The notes beneath the pieces were generated by a model. It was not told the DNA's origin. It did no database searches and saw only the letters and a list, made by a program, of their open reading frames with translations. DNA of 64,000 bases, from assembly GCA_029641185.1 (NCBI GenBank), contig JAPWGK010000004.1, positions 930,001 to 994,000 of the forward strand. Reading direction: 5' to 3'. Below, piece after piece: positions 23,766-35,301 of the stretch. The DNA is from Pseudofabraea citricarpa (Eukaryota; Ascomycota; Leotiomycetes; Helotiales; Dermateaceae). A program made the translations under genes and the position numbers. Within the stretch, counting starts at the first letter, position 1, and every line of letters starts with the position of its first letter.

Positions 23766-25289
23766 TTACAAAGACATTTGTTGAGGTTGTTCTGGCATTG
23801 GCGTAGGAAGATTGGGGTTGAATTTTGGATTGGACCACATTCGCATCCTAATTCCATCTGATTCCTTGATCCCCAAACTCTCGTAAACCTCTGCTACCTT
23901 GGGGCTTAGGGCATTTACTACTTCTGGTGACAGTTGCAGGGTAGATGTCGAGGCAAATTTTGGTTTAAGGTCGGGGTAGGAGGCAAATATTTGCCTCGCT
24001 CGGGTGACTTCATTGCAACTTAATAGTGCCAAGATGAAATGCTGTGCTCTTTTCTGTTTCGTTTCAGTGTCAGATCCTCTTGCCAAAATGTCAACCTCGG
24101 TGTCGTTTAACGTCCATTCATGCCACAGCATGTCACCTGCGCCAATTTGAGCAAGGGTGTAGAGGTATTCAAAATGATACTCCTCTCTTGGTCCAAATAG
24201 CATAGCAAAGCAAGGCTGTCTTGGAGCTCCCCTTTTTGCAGCTTCGACCGACTCCCAACCGGAAACTAATGTTAACACATCGTTGAATACCAACGACTTG
24301 TCTCTCCAGATTGTCCAAGTCCGTCCCTTTGTTTGTGTATGCTCTATACTTTTAGATACATCGATTGAATGTTTGATTATACGAGCAATATGACGTGTGT
24401 AATTGGTAGGTTCGTACCCATTTTCGTGGGCGATCTTGAGATATTTTTGCATGGTTGGTATTGCCGCACTTTTAGCGGCATAGTCTAAACCCTGCATACA
24501 TAGAGCAAGATCAGGTGTAAAGCCTTTAAAGATCATGGTATTTGTAAGTGTGATGAGAAACTTCGACACCTCCATAGATCTTGGGGGAATGGCACCACGC
24601 GCTCGACAACCTCGGATCGCTCGAACAATTATGATACCGTGCGTCGAGATGAATTGACAACCTTCCTCACTTTGGCAAAGTGAAGTTATTTTCCGGCATA
24701 GGATATCAAACTTCGTGCAAGCCAAAAGTTCTTTCTTAGCAGAACGCTCGAAATCCGGCCTAACTGAAAGCCCTTTAGCATTGTCGAGTTCGAGGTTACG
24801 AAGTAAGTTTTTAATATCTTGCCGAAATGGAGATTCTACCTCGATTCCAAACACCTTGTAATGTGGTTCTAGCTGTGATTGAGTTTGAGGTATCCACGAA
24901 GAGAGCGCAACAGGTAGTTTCGTCTTTGGGTCGACTCGGGCATGAAGTAAATAATTCATTACCCTCACTTGGGTCACTGAATCAATATTAATCACCTCTT
25001 TTCTTTTGATCCAAGGACTTCTATGAACCTCGCCCTCGTAGGCACCTTGCTCCTGGTAGCGTTTGGATATTCCAAATATCTTCTCCTCCTTTTCCTCTTC
25101 TGACATATCTTCGTATTTTTTAACGTAAGGACTATCGGCAGAGTCAAGCTCGATGACGTGAGATGGGAGGACGTATCCATTCTTTCGTTTCTCTACGGAG
25201 TTCGAGAAGGAGCGGGGGCTGGCTGGTTTTGAAAGAGAAGGCTTCGCGAAACGTCTGCAAGTGCTGCGGAGACGCCGTCTGATTATCAT
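23766..25289 (-). CDS. Probable mitochondrial protein of unknown function, 507 aa
   Basis: Single frame, ATG to TAA. The N-terminus (MIIRRRLRSTCRRFAKPSL, then SPRSFSNSVEKR) is rich in Arg and Ser, lacks acidic residues for ~30 positions and looks like a matrix-targeting presequence. The rest is soluble and largely helical (FDILCRKITSLCQSEEGC, MQGLDYAAKSAAIPTMQKYL, LYTLAQIGAGDMLWHEW, RAQHFILALLSCNEVTRARQ). The spacing of short helix pairs recalls loose PPR or TPR-like helical-repeat proteins of mitochondrial expression, but I see no clear consensus repeats. The end is Pro-rich. The start lies 322 bp from the divergent SYF2 gene, so they may share a promoter. Placement in mitochondria is inferred only from the N-terminus. 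Confidence 0.8.
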   Translation of the reverse strand: MIIRRRLRSTCRRFAKPSLSKPASPRSFSNSVEKRKNGYVLPSHVIELDSADSPYVKKYEDMSEEEKEEKIFGISKRYQEQGAYEGEVHRSPWIKRKEVINIDSVTQVRVMNYLLHARVDPKTKLPVALSSWIPQTQSQLEPHYKVFGIEVESPFRQDIKNLLRNLELDNAKGLSVRPDFERSAKKELLACTKFDILCRKITSLCQSEEGCQFISTHGIIIVRAIRGCRARGAIPPRSMEVSKFLITLTNTMIFKGFTPDLALCMQGLDYAAKSAAIPTMQKYLKIAHENGYEPTNYTRHIARIIKHSIDVSKSIEHTQTKGRTWTIWRDKSLVFNDVLTLVSGWESVEAAKRGAPRQPCFAMLFGPREEYHFEYLYTLAQIGAGDMLWHEWTLNDTEVDILARGSDTETKQKRAQHFILALLSCNEVTRARQIFASYPDLKPKFASTSTLQLSPEVVNALSPKVAEVYESLGIKESDGIRMRMWSNPKFNPNLPTPMPEQPQQMSL

Positions 25290-25611
25290 CGTGTTCGGAA
25301 GGAAGTAACGAAGTCAATTGAAGGCTTTGGATATGTTCCATGAAGCATAATCTGAGTCGATTGGAGATGGGCGAGATGAGCTGATGTGGAGATATTGAAG
25401 CACGGTTGGGGAACGGCAACGGGGAAGTGGGTTCCGCATCCTACACCATCGGCCGAAGAATTTCCCGAATCTTGCGCCATACACGCGCGCTTAGAAGAGC
25501 CGCATCTAGCGCATCTAGAACTCTAGCGCGTTCTGTGTAATTTGCTTTGGCTCAGTGATTTTAGGCTGTGCACCTACTAAAGTTCTCACATCTTCCACAA
25601 CTTCAACAATT
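25290..25611. promoter_or_regulatory. Bidirectional promoter region, mitochondrial protein gene / SYF2
   Basis: 322 bp between opposed start codons. It is relatively CG-rich (CGCGCGCTTAG, CTAGCGCATC) compared with the gene-empty DNA to its left. No specific site assigned. Confidence 0.4.
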
Positions 25612-26585
25612 ATGCCTCCTGCAAAGAAACGTAAGACGCGTGCCACCGCCGACGTCGAAAAGAATGCCGCAGAAGATATCCAGGAAACAGGAGGTGCGCC
25701 TTCAGCATCTCAGACAAAGAAAATGACAGCAACAACTTCGAGCACAGATGCACCAGTAGAGGGCTCAGAAGCGGCAGACTCCAGCTCAGATGCAGCGGCA
25801 AAAGCGAAGGAAAGACAGGATAGATTCAAGGCGCTTCAAGCGCGCGCCAGAACCTCAGCACAGAAGAATATGAAGGAGGCGAATATCGAGTCGCAACGAT
25901 TAGCCACTGATCCAAACCAACTCACTTCGCTGAACCGAAAGCAAGCAGTGGCGTCACATAATCTCCTCAAGGCAGATGCAGAGGCTGCAGGCGAGGACTT
26001 CGAACGGAAGCGGGCCTGGGATTGGACAATCGAGGAAAGTGAGCGATGGGACAAACGGCTCAAGAAAAAAGGAGCACATAGAGACGACCAGGCTTTCCAG
26101 GATTACAGACAAGACAGTCGCAAGGTCTACAAAAGACAGATGCAGAGTCTTAAGCCGGATTTGGAGGGCTACGAAAAGGAGAAGATGGCAGCGGTCGAGA
26201 AGGCTGCTGCTTCTGGAGGACTTGAGATTGTGGAAACGGACGACGGGGAGCTTGTTGCTGTGGACAAAGATGGCACATTCTACTCTACAGCAGATTCGAC
26301 AGGGTTCGTCGAGAACAAGCCAGACAAGGCCGCTGTAGACAGACTTGTGAAGGATTTGCAACAAGCTGAGGATGCTAGATTGAAGAAGAGGAGAGAGAGG
26401 ATGGGCCAGGGAGATGACGGTGATGTGACCTACATCAACGATAAGAACAAGCAGTTCAACAATAAGCTCTCGAGATTTTACAACAAGGTAAGAATATCTA
26501 AATGGCGCATTATTTTGCATCTGCTAACGTGTCCCAGTATACCGCAGAAATCCGGGACAGCTTTGAACGTGGTACTATGATATAA
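25612..26585 (+). CDS. syf2: Pre-mRNA-splicing factor SYF2, 307 aa
   Basis: Exons 25612-26487 and 26538-26585 (924 nt, in frame). I chose MPPAKKRKTR at 25612 over the upstream in-frame ATG at 25555 because it gives the usual basic N-terminus. SYF2 (PF08231) is a component of the NineTeen/Prp19-associated spliceosome. Family features: RFKALQARARTSAQKNMKEA, FERKRAWDWTIEESERWDK, YRQDSRKVYKRQMQSLKPDL, VDRLVKDLQQAEDARLKKRR and, near the end, FNNKLSRFYNK-YTAEIRDSFERGT. The last 15 codons come from a second small exon after a 50-nt intron with a CTAAC branch site. It is convergent with COQ11, 86 bp between stops. Confidence 0.93.
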
Positions 26586-26671
26586 TTTGGGGGTTCAAGC
26601 ATCGAATGCTGGTAGTTGGGAGTTTGTTCGTACAGTTTATATTACAATTCGAGGCTGCAATGCCAAAGTTT

Positions 26672-27628
26672 TCATAGCATGCCCTTTCTCCATGCCTTTT
26701 GTGCAAGCTCCTCGATCTCTTTAATCTCCACCGGGCCCTTCACCATCTCATCACTCAGAGCCTCCACCACAGCATCTGCTACAATATCTGCTTTGAGAGG
26801 CTTGGTTCCTGCGGCTCCCATGATACCGCTGAACATGCCACCGGTAAGACCATTAAAGGCAGCACCTAAACCAGTCATGGCAGCGAGAGGTACGGTGAAT
26901 GCCCTGGAGCTATCGTACAAAAATCCTGGGCGAACAAAGATGTTCCTCATGAGTGGAAACGTTGTGGAGACGATTGACTCGGCCTCCCTCTTTGTCTTGA
27001 TATATCTAGCAGGCAGGACGGGCGCGCCACCAGCAGCTGAAATGTATAAAAACGTCGACACCTTCTTTTCAGATGCCTCCTTCGCAAGCGTCACTGCTGT
27101 ATCGCGATTCATCAGTTCGTAAGTGATCTGGCCATCCTTCTCTTGGGGCTTAAGATCTTCCTCCTTGCCCCGGGTCAGTGGGTTCTGGCTTCCTGCTTTC
27201 GTAGCACTGAATGCCCGCTTGAGACCTGATACGGGCGATTCCTTGCCTGAGACTACTCCTTTGTAATCGGCTTCGAGGAGGATGCCCATGCTGTGAACGA
27301 CGTAGTCTGCATTGGTGAGCAGTGGAGCGTAGCTACTCGGTTTGAGGATGTCGGCACGTTCCCAGGTCACTTTGTGCGCCCACGATGGAGGCGTAGAAGA
27401 AGCTGTGACGGAAGACCAGGTTGGTTCTCCTGATCGACTGCGTAGGGGAAACGGCCTCGTTAGCAAAACCATTCATTCTTCAATTGCGTACCTGTAGATC
27501 CAGAGAGATGAGAGATCGTACCTGATGGATGTAACGTCCCATCCCCTCGCAACAGCAGATTTACAGATCCTCGATCCTAGGAATCCATTACCTCCGCAGA
27601 CGACCAATCTCTTCGTTGCCGAAGCCAT
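26672..27628 (-). CDS. COQ11: COQ11-like mitochondrial NAD(P)-binding protein, 290 aa
   Basis: Exons (minus) 27628-27522 and 27437-26672 (873 nt, in frame; 84-nt intron). The N-terminus has a Rossmann loop, RLVVCGGNGFLGSRICKSA. It continues with ISRSGEPTW, VTWERADILKPSSY, NADYVVHSMGILLE, the substrate-pocket-like STFLYISAAGGAP...RYIKTKREAE, and RPGFLYDSSR. This is the atypical short-chain dehydrogenase family of yeast YLR290C/Coq11, related to NDUFA9, which associates with the coenzyme Q synthome on the mitochondrial inner membrane. Its exact reaction is unsettled. The usual YxxxK is present as YIKTK. The gene is divergent from YAF9 across 246 bp. Confidence 0.88.
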
Positions 27629-27874
27629 CGTGACTTGCTTTGCTGTAGTGGTGATTCTAGAAGGAGAAAAGTCTCTCGCCAGGGCCGTAAAACAGGTGAT
27701 ATCATGGAAGCATTTGGCAGAATAATCTACAGGGGTGAGCTTGCTCTTGCGTTGCTGCATTGCATGTCCCGCGGCGCCCCGCGCTAGAGCCGCTCAAACC
27801 TTAAATTTCCAGTCGTCCGCCATCCAGGTCGCGGAGAACAACAACCTCGGAACATCGACAAGGCAAGCTCTAAG

Positions 27875-28722
27875 ATGGCGCCGCCGAACTCGCAGAAACG
27901 TGTCAAGGGGACGCAGATCTTCAGACCTTTCGTGTACGGAACGACAGCGAGACCCTTCAACAATACGACGAACATCAAGCCCGAAGGCACGCCCGCAGAC
28001 CATACGCATTCGTGGACGGTATTCGTGAAGGGGGTAGATGATACGGATATCACATACTGGCTGCGGAAAGTGCAGTTCAAGCTGCACGAATCGATTCCCA
28101 ATCCGTTACGCAGTACGTCCCGTCCCCGGCGCACGCTGCGAGATGCGCAATGCAATGCAGCAGATGAAATTGGGATGCTAACACATGCGCCGACGCAGCA
28201 ATCGAGAACATCAAGCCCGGCGACGCCTTCGAAGTGCACGAGACGGGATGGGGCGAGTTCGAAATAACCATCAAACTGTACTACGTGCCGGAGTCGCTCG
28301 AGAAGCCGCAGACCATCTACCACCACCTGCGACTGCACCCGTACGGCAATACGGAAGCCGAGAAGGAAGACATGAAGGCCAAGCACGAGATCATCGCGTG
28401 GGTCTACGAGGAGCAGTTGTTCAACGAGCCGTATGAGCAGATGTACGAGCTGCTGACCTCGCCTGCGCCCATTGGCAAAGCCGCCGGTGGGAAGGGCAAG
28501 GGCAACACGCGCAAGATGGGCGGCGGTATGATTGGCAGCGTAGGAGATAGGACAGCACTTATCCCGCCGCAGAACCGACCCGGGCAGCCGTTTAGTCGGG
28601 AGACGGAGCAGCTGGAACTAAAGAGGTTGAGAGAGGCGCAACTCAGGGTGGAGGAGCTCACAAAAATTTCCGTCAGGGACCTCAAGGAGAAAGAGGCCGA
28701 GTTGGTGAGATTGAAGGGCTAG
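27875..28722 (+). CDS. yaf9: YEATS-domain protein YAF9, 253 aa
   Basis: Exons 27875-28112 and 28199-28722 (762 nt, in frame; 86-nt intron, CTAAC branch). The YEATS domain fills about residues 8-165: [74 protein letters not shown] Gly/Lys linker and a C-terminal coiled coil ([20 protein letters not shown]) complete the GAS41/YAF9 layout. The protein reads acylated histone H3 and belongs to the SWR1 (H2A.Z deposition) and NuA4 complexes in the nucleus. Length is normal for filamentous fungi. Confidence 0.95.
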
Positions 28723-29686
28723 GCGATTTCACAATAGGCTTTGGAGTTTGGTACCAGGTATACCCGGCGTTGGAAGACTTGCTGGGCGGGATGTAAAAGC
28801 CATGATGCCCGATGCATCTGCGCATCATCTGAGGCATATAGATACCTTCTAAGGATACTTTGCTTTGCAGGAAAATTTGCGATGGACTGGGCTAGATGGC
28901 GACTTTGCGATGAATGAAAATCGATCCTAATCTACGGACGGCCGTCATGGAAACTCGTGTTGTCTATACGTCAACACTGACATTAAATGAAGTGGCGAAA
29001 TGAGCATTTAAGATAATATGGAAGAGACAAAGCCGAAGAAGACTAGATAGAAGATGACCAGACAAGCAAATACAAAAAAAGTTAAATCAAAATCAAAATC
29101 AGAATGTCTTCAAGACTCTACGATTCTTCTATGAACCTATAATATCCATATCCATCGATGCTAGTGATACAAGCCATCTCCTCTACGAGAATACCACCCT
29201 TCCCCTTCCGCTTCCCCTTGCGACCAAGCCGTACAGAAGACAAAAGAAAATTCGTGTGTCCAGGGGACAGTGAGTTTGTGTGCGCGAGACGCATATACAA
29301 TGCCAGCAATTCCTCCTACAAGAGGTGAGATGGATCTCCTCCCTTCCGTATCCATTCCCACCTATCCTATTTCCTATCCACAAAGGCCCAGCCTGAATAT
29401 CGGGATGTCGTATATATCCCAATAAACCAGACCCATGACCCCGTGACCCCAGAAATCCCACCGTTGAACTTTTAGTACATGAGAGCCAGCCTGTTCCCTT
29501 CCCATGGCAAGACAGGCCCCCAATAATAGCAATTAACTCGCCGCGAAAAACCCACCGTCAACGCTAAGACGCAATGCAAATTCCAAAATAAGAAAAAAAA
29601 TGAGTGGAGGGAGTCGTTGATTCAGTGCTCAAACCGAACTCCGTATACAGTTCCCAATGACAGAAAAAGAAAATCTAAAGTATTGT
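28723..29686. other. Intergenic, ~1 kb
   Basis: Convergent 3' region between YAF9 and MDM34. It contains A-rich tracts near 29070-29100 and 29588-29600. Minus-strand frames at 29118-29461 overlap one another and show no domain. Confidence 0.5.
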
Positions 29687-31617
29687 CTATGACAATTGTG
29701 GTGCTGGCTCGTAAGCCGGAGGAGGTGAATCCTCTCTATCAGCTTGGCTTTGGTTGGACCAGAAGCCTTCTCTAGCAGCTTTTTCATCGTGTGCTCTTTT
29801 GGCAATCTCTCCTGCCATCTTGAGAACCCAGGCTTGCTCTAAAATGCTACCTGGGGTGTCAGACATGACAGGCGCAGGAGTATAATTAAGTTGTGCCGAT
29901 GGCAATGTGGAGCTTTTTTCGTTGCCATACGGAGTAAAAGTCGAAGAGGTAAATGTTGGTCGGGAATGACGTGAGTGCTTGGCCTCTTTCTCTATTGAAG
30001 GTACGGGCTGTTGTGAGATATTCTCCGAGGATTGTCTCGTCTCCAAATTAAAGGCCGGACGCAGAGGTGGCTCTGTGTTTCGAGATGCTGTCAAAGAACG
30101 AAGCCTTCTTGGGGTCTCATCTGTGTCAATGCTACCAGTCCGGAATCGGACCCTTCCAGATGGAGAGCGAGGAGGGGTGATAATGTTATCTTCTGGCTCT
30201 TCTGGGATACGAGTAGGTACGGCAGGCTCAGACGCAGGAGCTGCGTCCGAAGCCTCGCTATCACCACTGACACTTGACATATCATCGGTAGTCTTAGAAC
30301 GACGAAGATTAACTACCCTCGTCTTCTTCTTGCGTCCAGCATGTGATCGAGCATGACTACCCGCACCAAGACTGAGGCCAGTTCTTGCGGATTGAAAGCT
30401 TACAAGTGATGGTCTGGACGAGTGACCAGATTCCGATGCATTGTCAAACGTGTAGGTTGTACTTGTACTTCCCACAGTCGAGTGAGTTCTTGTCAGATTT
30501 GGAGTTCCCGGACTCGAGGCGCCAGCACTTTCATTTCGATCAGCTGGAGTTGCCCAGGCACGGAAGACTGCATCCCGGATAGAGGGAGTGAAGAGAGACA
30601 ATGTTCGGTGTGAGTCTGTAAGGGCTGCTAGACGTAGCAAATTCTTCTGGGAAAATAATGAGTGGATCTCGGAACCTCCATCTAGAGATAGGGAGGAGAT
30701 CTCGCTCGCATCCAGAACGTTACCCCGCGCATCTACTGCATCCTGTGGCGGACTTGCAAATGGATCTACTGGAACTTCCTCGTCTGCTTTCTTATCAGAC
30801 TTTGCAGCTTCGGCCATTTCTTGATCCTCGCGTGCTTTGTACTCGGGGCACCAAAGTCTCAAGGAAAGTCTGTGAATAATAGCCGGCAGTTCATCCATCA
30901 TTAAAGTTCTCAGCTGCTTCTCAATCTCATTCTGGAGATAGTCTCGTACAAACGGTATCGAGTCGAAGGTCGAGGAGACCTTGAGTGATTCCAGAGGGTC
31001 ATTTCGGAAAACGAGGGTTAGCCCCTTTTGCTTCGAGAAGACGACAATTATAAAGGCGGACAGCTTAAATTCGGACAAGGTAATTTGCAGGGGGATCGTT
31101 AGACCAGACGATGCTGCTAACGGCTGAGGCGAGGTAAAAGACGGCTTCGAAAATAAGTATGTGTTTAGGGGGTTTGCCTGAATTGTTTATATATTAGCTT
31201 TTGTTAATGCTCAGGTCAGGGATGTGGGTGGGGGAGAGCTTGAGCGCGCATCCATGCGCAAAGAATTTGACAGCGACAGCGCATTTCGACAGCAAAGGGG
31301 GAGACTGAAGAAGGTATGACTGCGAGGTCGAAGGTGAAGATTTGCCGTACCTGAACTCTTGTCTTGAGGGTCAAGAAGGCATCCCCCGAATAGCACATCT
31401 TGAAGATCCCCCGGAATCTATCCTCTGCCAAATCTCCAATTTCCAAAATCTCCAGCTCCGGAGGAACCGATCCCAGGTTGAGCTCATTTACAATGATATC
31501 GTCGACGATGATCGGGGGCTTCGGTGATTTATTGAGAGCTGCCGTGAGCAGGTCTTGGGCGCGCGAATAGAAATCCGCGTCCGCAGTCAAGGGCGACCAG
31601 TTGAAGTTGAAAGCCAT
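29687..31617 (-). CDS. mdm34: ERMES subunit MDM34, 585 aa
   Basis: Exons (minus) 31617-31351 and 31177-29687 (1758 nt, in frame) around a 173-nt intron, the longest of the clearly supported introns here. The N-terminal SMP lipid-transfer domain (~1-195) begins [20 protein letters not shown] and includes [56 protein letters not shown] and [15 protein letters not shown], a near-perfect fit to fungal Mdm34. The long C-terminal half is Ser/Thr/Pro-rich with a basic patch [18 protein letters not shown]. Mdm34 sits in the mitochondrial outer membrane within the ERMES ER-mitochondria tether and moves lipids with Mdm12 and Mmm1. Confidence 0.97.
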
Positions 31618-31889
31618 GTTGAGATGGCATTAGATATGGCCAAAGCAACGTCGCAGATGAGTTAAATATGGGTGGTGGTTTGTTTGTCGTGCTGAAGTCT
31701 CATTCGGAGGTGTCGCGTGAGAAATGTCGCTGAGTGATCCGGTGATAAGAGATGGTGATGTCGCGCAAGAAGCGCAAGTGGCGATGGTATTAAATACAGG
31801 AGCGAAGAGAGGAGCCGGAATCAATTAAGATGCAAGCACGAGCGGTGGTGGGCTGGGTTGAATTAGTCGGCACAGTGTGCGATGGGGTG

Positions 31890-31953
31890 ATTGTTGGTGG
31901 TTGTAGTGGTGGTGGTGGTGGTGAAGACCAGAGTGGTGGTGTTGGTGGTGTAC
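31890..31953 (+). repeat. Imperfect GGT triplet microsatellite
   Basis: Read directly: TGGTGGT-type triplets interrupted by AAGACCAGA, then GGTGTTGGTGGTG. It lies upstream of MDM34 in the divergent promoter region. Confidence 0.75.
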
Positions 31954-32240
31954 AGTACAAAGAGATGGTCGAAAAAGGGACGGATGTGAATGGAGCAGCG
32001 GAAAAAATTAGGCCATTGAGGGCACACGACGAGGCCTAAGGTTCGGGGTCGGGCGTCGGGTAATGACGCTGGGAGCTGGAAGCGACTTGACCCCGAATTA
32101 TCCTGAGCTCGGTCTTCCCCCTTCAAGCTTTTTGCAGAGATTTGTGCGTGTTCGCATAGCCCCGTAATCCCTTTGCATAATCCTTAATTCCGACCCATTT
32201 TCGTGACATCAGACCTCTGCTTCCCCTCACTCACACCATC

Positions 32241-32266
32241 ACAACAAACAAACAAACAAACAACAA
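32241..32266 (+). repeat. CAAA tetranucleotide run
   Basis: AACAAACAAACAAACAAAC read directly, about 450 bp before the IPK1 start. Simple repeat. Confidence 0.75.
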
Positions 32267-32712
32267 TAGGTTTGTTGCTAGTCAAGACACGACCACACCC
32301 ACAACCCAGTCTCCAATCATAAGAGCTACAGCATTCAAAGCCCGAATAGAGAATGGTCTCTTGCCGGGGCTCTTGAGGACAATTAATTGTGAAGGTCTGC
32401 ATAGCCAAATCTCGAATGACTCAAATCATGCTTCTGAGCCGGACTAAGTAAGCGCATGGCTCTTACCCGGCTCTCAAAAACAAGATCAGGTTTCTTCTTC
32501 ACCACCTTGGTCCCTAAAGCCAACTGATCTTCTTCGACATGATTCTCTATAGTGCTCTCATCTCATCTGGGGCATAGAGTAATGGTTTTCAAGGGGAGCT
32601 GAAGCAACTCGTATGCTAGAAGAGCTAGCGGGGGGACTACAGTAGCTCTGCTCGTGACAGCCATTTGTCCGACAAGCAATTGTGAGCTGTCTCTTTCTGA
32701 GGCATTGCAGTT

Positions 32713-33951
32713 ATGGCTCCTACCGTTCCAAAGCTTGAAGAAGAGCTTAAGTGGCTATATATTGCCGAAGGTGCAGCGAACGTCGTTTACAAAATCTGGT
32801 ATGACTTGACCTTTACCACGACGCAGGGTGAGGATATCCAACTTCCTGCATCTACATTTGATGGCAAGTAATTCTTCATGTGTTACCCAACGGATTCTTA
32901 GTCGTAGTACAGGTCATCCTCAAAAATATCTGACTTTCTAACGCCTAACTTTAGGCTATTTTCTCAGAGTCCGAAAGGATCTTCCCACGACCATTCCATG
33001 CGTCATCTCACAGTGCAATTTTGATCGGGTCTTCCGGCCATTGTTCAAAGCAGAGCATCTCGTCGATCAAAAGCTCGTCGATATCAAATCGTCCAGAATC
33101 ATAGAGAAGCTCAATGGGGATCTTCAAAAATGGGAGCGCGGCGAGAAGCTCTCAGGGAAGATAAAAGCAGGGCTTCCAGACGTCCGTCCAACTAAGCGGA
33201 ACGGCAAATATCTCGCAAACGACGACCATGGTCTTTTGGTGACAGACATGAGCTCCCGTGAGTGATCGTACTATACCTTTGGAAATATGGAGACTAATCA
33301 AAGAGCGCAGGCGGGAAGAATGTGCTTGTGGTTGAATTCAAACCCAAATGGCTACTCCAATCGCCAAGCGCGCCCAAAGCCTCTCTGCGCTGCCGCACCT
33401 GCGCAAAGAAAGCACGTCACGACGCCAAAGAGAAAAACAAAGGCCGTCCAACAAATGCTACCGAGACGCAAGAATTCTGTCCCCTGGATCTGATCTCGAC
33501 AGACCCGAGGGTGCTATACAACGTGGCGTGCCAGATCCTAGCACCGAGCGTGGATTTCGATACCGTCTTGCGACTGGTAAGATGGCTCCAAGAAAGCGAA
33601 CTGATTCATGATCTGCTGTCGGCGCAGAAGATAGACGATAAGGGGGTTCTGGAGGGGAGTGTCGACGATTTACTCGTGGCTATGACTTTGCGTGATTGCA
33701 GCCTCTATCTTCATCTGCCCAGAGATCCAAGTATGCCTATCGAGGCACGACTCGGCGACTTGGATCTAAAGAGTAGAGACAAAGCCGAATCTTGGAAGGA
33801 AGCCGAGAGGAGGTTAATCGAGGATGGCTGGTACGAGGGAGTTGAGAAAGCAGAACCCAAGCCACCTAACTGTTGTGCTCTCAACCGAAACCGCATCCTA
33901 CAACACACGCCCAACGAAACGCAGCTCAGAGAATTAGCTTCGAGAGGCTAG
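32713..33951 (+). CDS. IPK1: Inositol-pentakisphosphate 2-kinase IPK1, 364 aa
   Basis: Exons 32713-32863, 32955-33257, 33311-33951 (1095 nt, in frame). Family motifs (PF06090): an N-terminal nucleotide loop WLYIAEGAANVVYKIW, YFLRVRKDLPTTIPC, NGKYLANDDHGLLVTDM, then VLVVEFKPKWLLQSPSAP with CRTCAKKARHDAK, and near the end VAMTLRDCSLYLHL. The enzyme phosphorylates inositol pentakisphosphate at position 2 to give InsP6, which supports mRNA export and is a phosphate-signalling precursor. The first intron needs a GC donor (GATG|GCAAGT at 32864); the GT 4 nt on gives the wrong phase. Orientation is divergent from MDM34. Confidence 0.92.
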
Positions 33952-35301
33952 TATCCGAAAATGTATCATTAGATGTTGGGTTTCTCTGTAAGATAGATGG
34001 CCGATTATATCTCTCTTGATTGCATGATATTTTCGCCCTTGTCTTCTAAAGCAATCAAAAGGGTGATGTTGTAAGCACAAAGCAATAGCTGCGGTGGGTT
34101 TTGGCAGGAGGACTTTTGAGACTCTTTAAGAATATTTTTTCAAAAGAAACTTTGTTTATTTTTCCTGAATACACACACCTCTTTACTCGTGAAGAAAGCA
34201 GACTGAAACATTCTTTTAAAGACCTTGCCATGGACGTGAGTGAAAAGCATAGACAAAAGTCGATAACGATGCACGACAATTCATGGAACTTTGAGCTGCT
34301 ATCAAGTCAACCTGGAAAGTTGGAAGTGGAAATTGAAATTAGAGAGTTTACATTACATGGTGGCCGAAATCTATCTCTGTTTCTGTTCTTCCTGTTCTGT
34401 ATTCTAGCGAGCATTCCTCCTCCCCCTTCCCCACCCAAGCGAGTCATGCTCAATCACACCTTTCCTTTTCCTCTTTCTCCCCTTTCCTTGTGGGGTAGGC
34501 TGTTTTATTTTGGGTTGCTGAGATTAGATGGGTCGCTCGTGTCATGTCGGGTCGTGTGGGGGTGAAGAAAATTGCGTGACTGGTTGGCTATGATATAAGA
34601 AGTCTTTTGTGAAAGGGTGAAGGAGATATCTTTCTTGAGGTTTTGGGATCTAGACTTGTGGCTATTTGTTAGATAGAAATAATAAACTTTACTGATTATC
34701 ATGTAATACTTTTGTTCGAGTTTCTTAATATCTAAATTTAAGAGTGTTTTTTACTACCGAGATTGATATCCTCTGTTATTAATCTAGGACTAGAAGCAAG
34801 GTCTGTGAGAGAGGTTAGAAGCTGAATTTTATACTTTTGGTTTTGCCTGCTCTTACTCCTGTAGATCCACAGAGATAAATTTACCTATGGTAATCATTCC
34901 GTGAACCTGTTCCCAACCTGAAGTCCAAAGAAGATATTATCAGAAGTCAGATCAAGCACTACCAGGACAAAGATTAAGTTCCTCAATTTTTGATTTCTAA
35001 GGATGAATCAGTTAGGACTTTTCACTTGCACTTTGACTTTGGAATACCATTTTCCTGCATAGGGACATCATCATTGCCCGCATTATCAGAATCTGAAAAC
35101 ATCTCCTCCTCCAAAAGAACGACATCTGCAAGATTCACGCAAAGCACATGGCACAACAAGACATGAGGGGGGAAGCCCGTGCAGATAATTCATAGAGAGG
35201 CGTGTCCCTATCGAGCCCCACATGAGACCCCGCCCCGAACAACGTCAACGTCCCTTCAAACCCCCACCTTCACCACATGTGCACCCGCCCGCAGCCAAAA
35301 G
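33952..35301. other. Intergenic, 1.35 kb, nothing supported
   Basis: Between IPK1 and the YCII-domain gene, both on +. One 154-aa frame (34101-34565) has no domain and ends in low-complexity Pro/Leu; I do not accept it. The stretch 34600-34800 is AT-rich. Confidence 0.5.

Larger units (their letters stand above)
31618..32712. other. Intergenic, 1.1 kb, with GGT and CAAA microsatellites
   Basis: Divergent region between MDM34 and IPK1. It has an imperfect GGT/GTT triplet tract at about 31890-31953 and a CAAA tetranucleotide run at about 32241-32266. No gene-like frame. Promoters for both neighbours are expected here. Confidence 0.6.

Noticed and set aside
34101..34565. 154-aa open frame (+)
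   Set aside because: Low-complexity Pro/Leu ending, no domain, no support from context.
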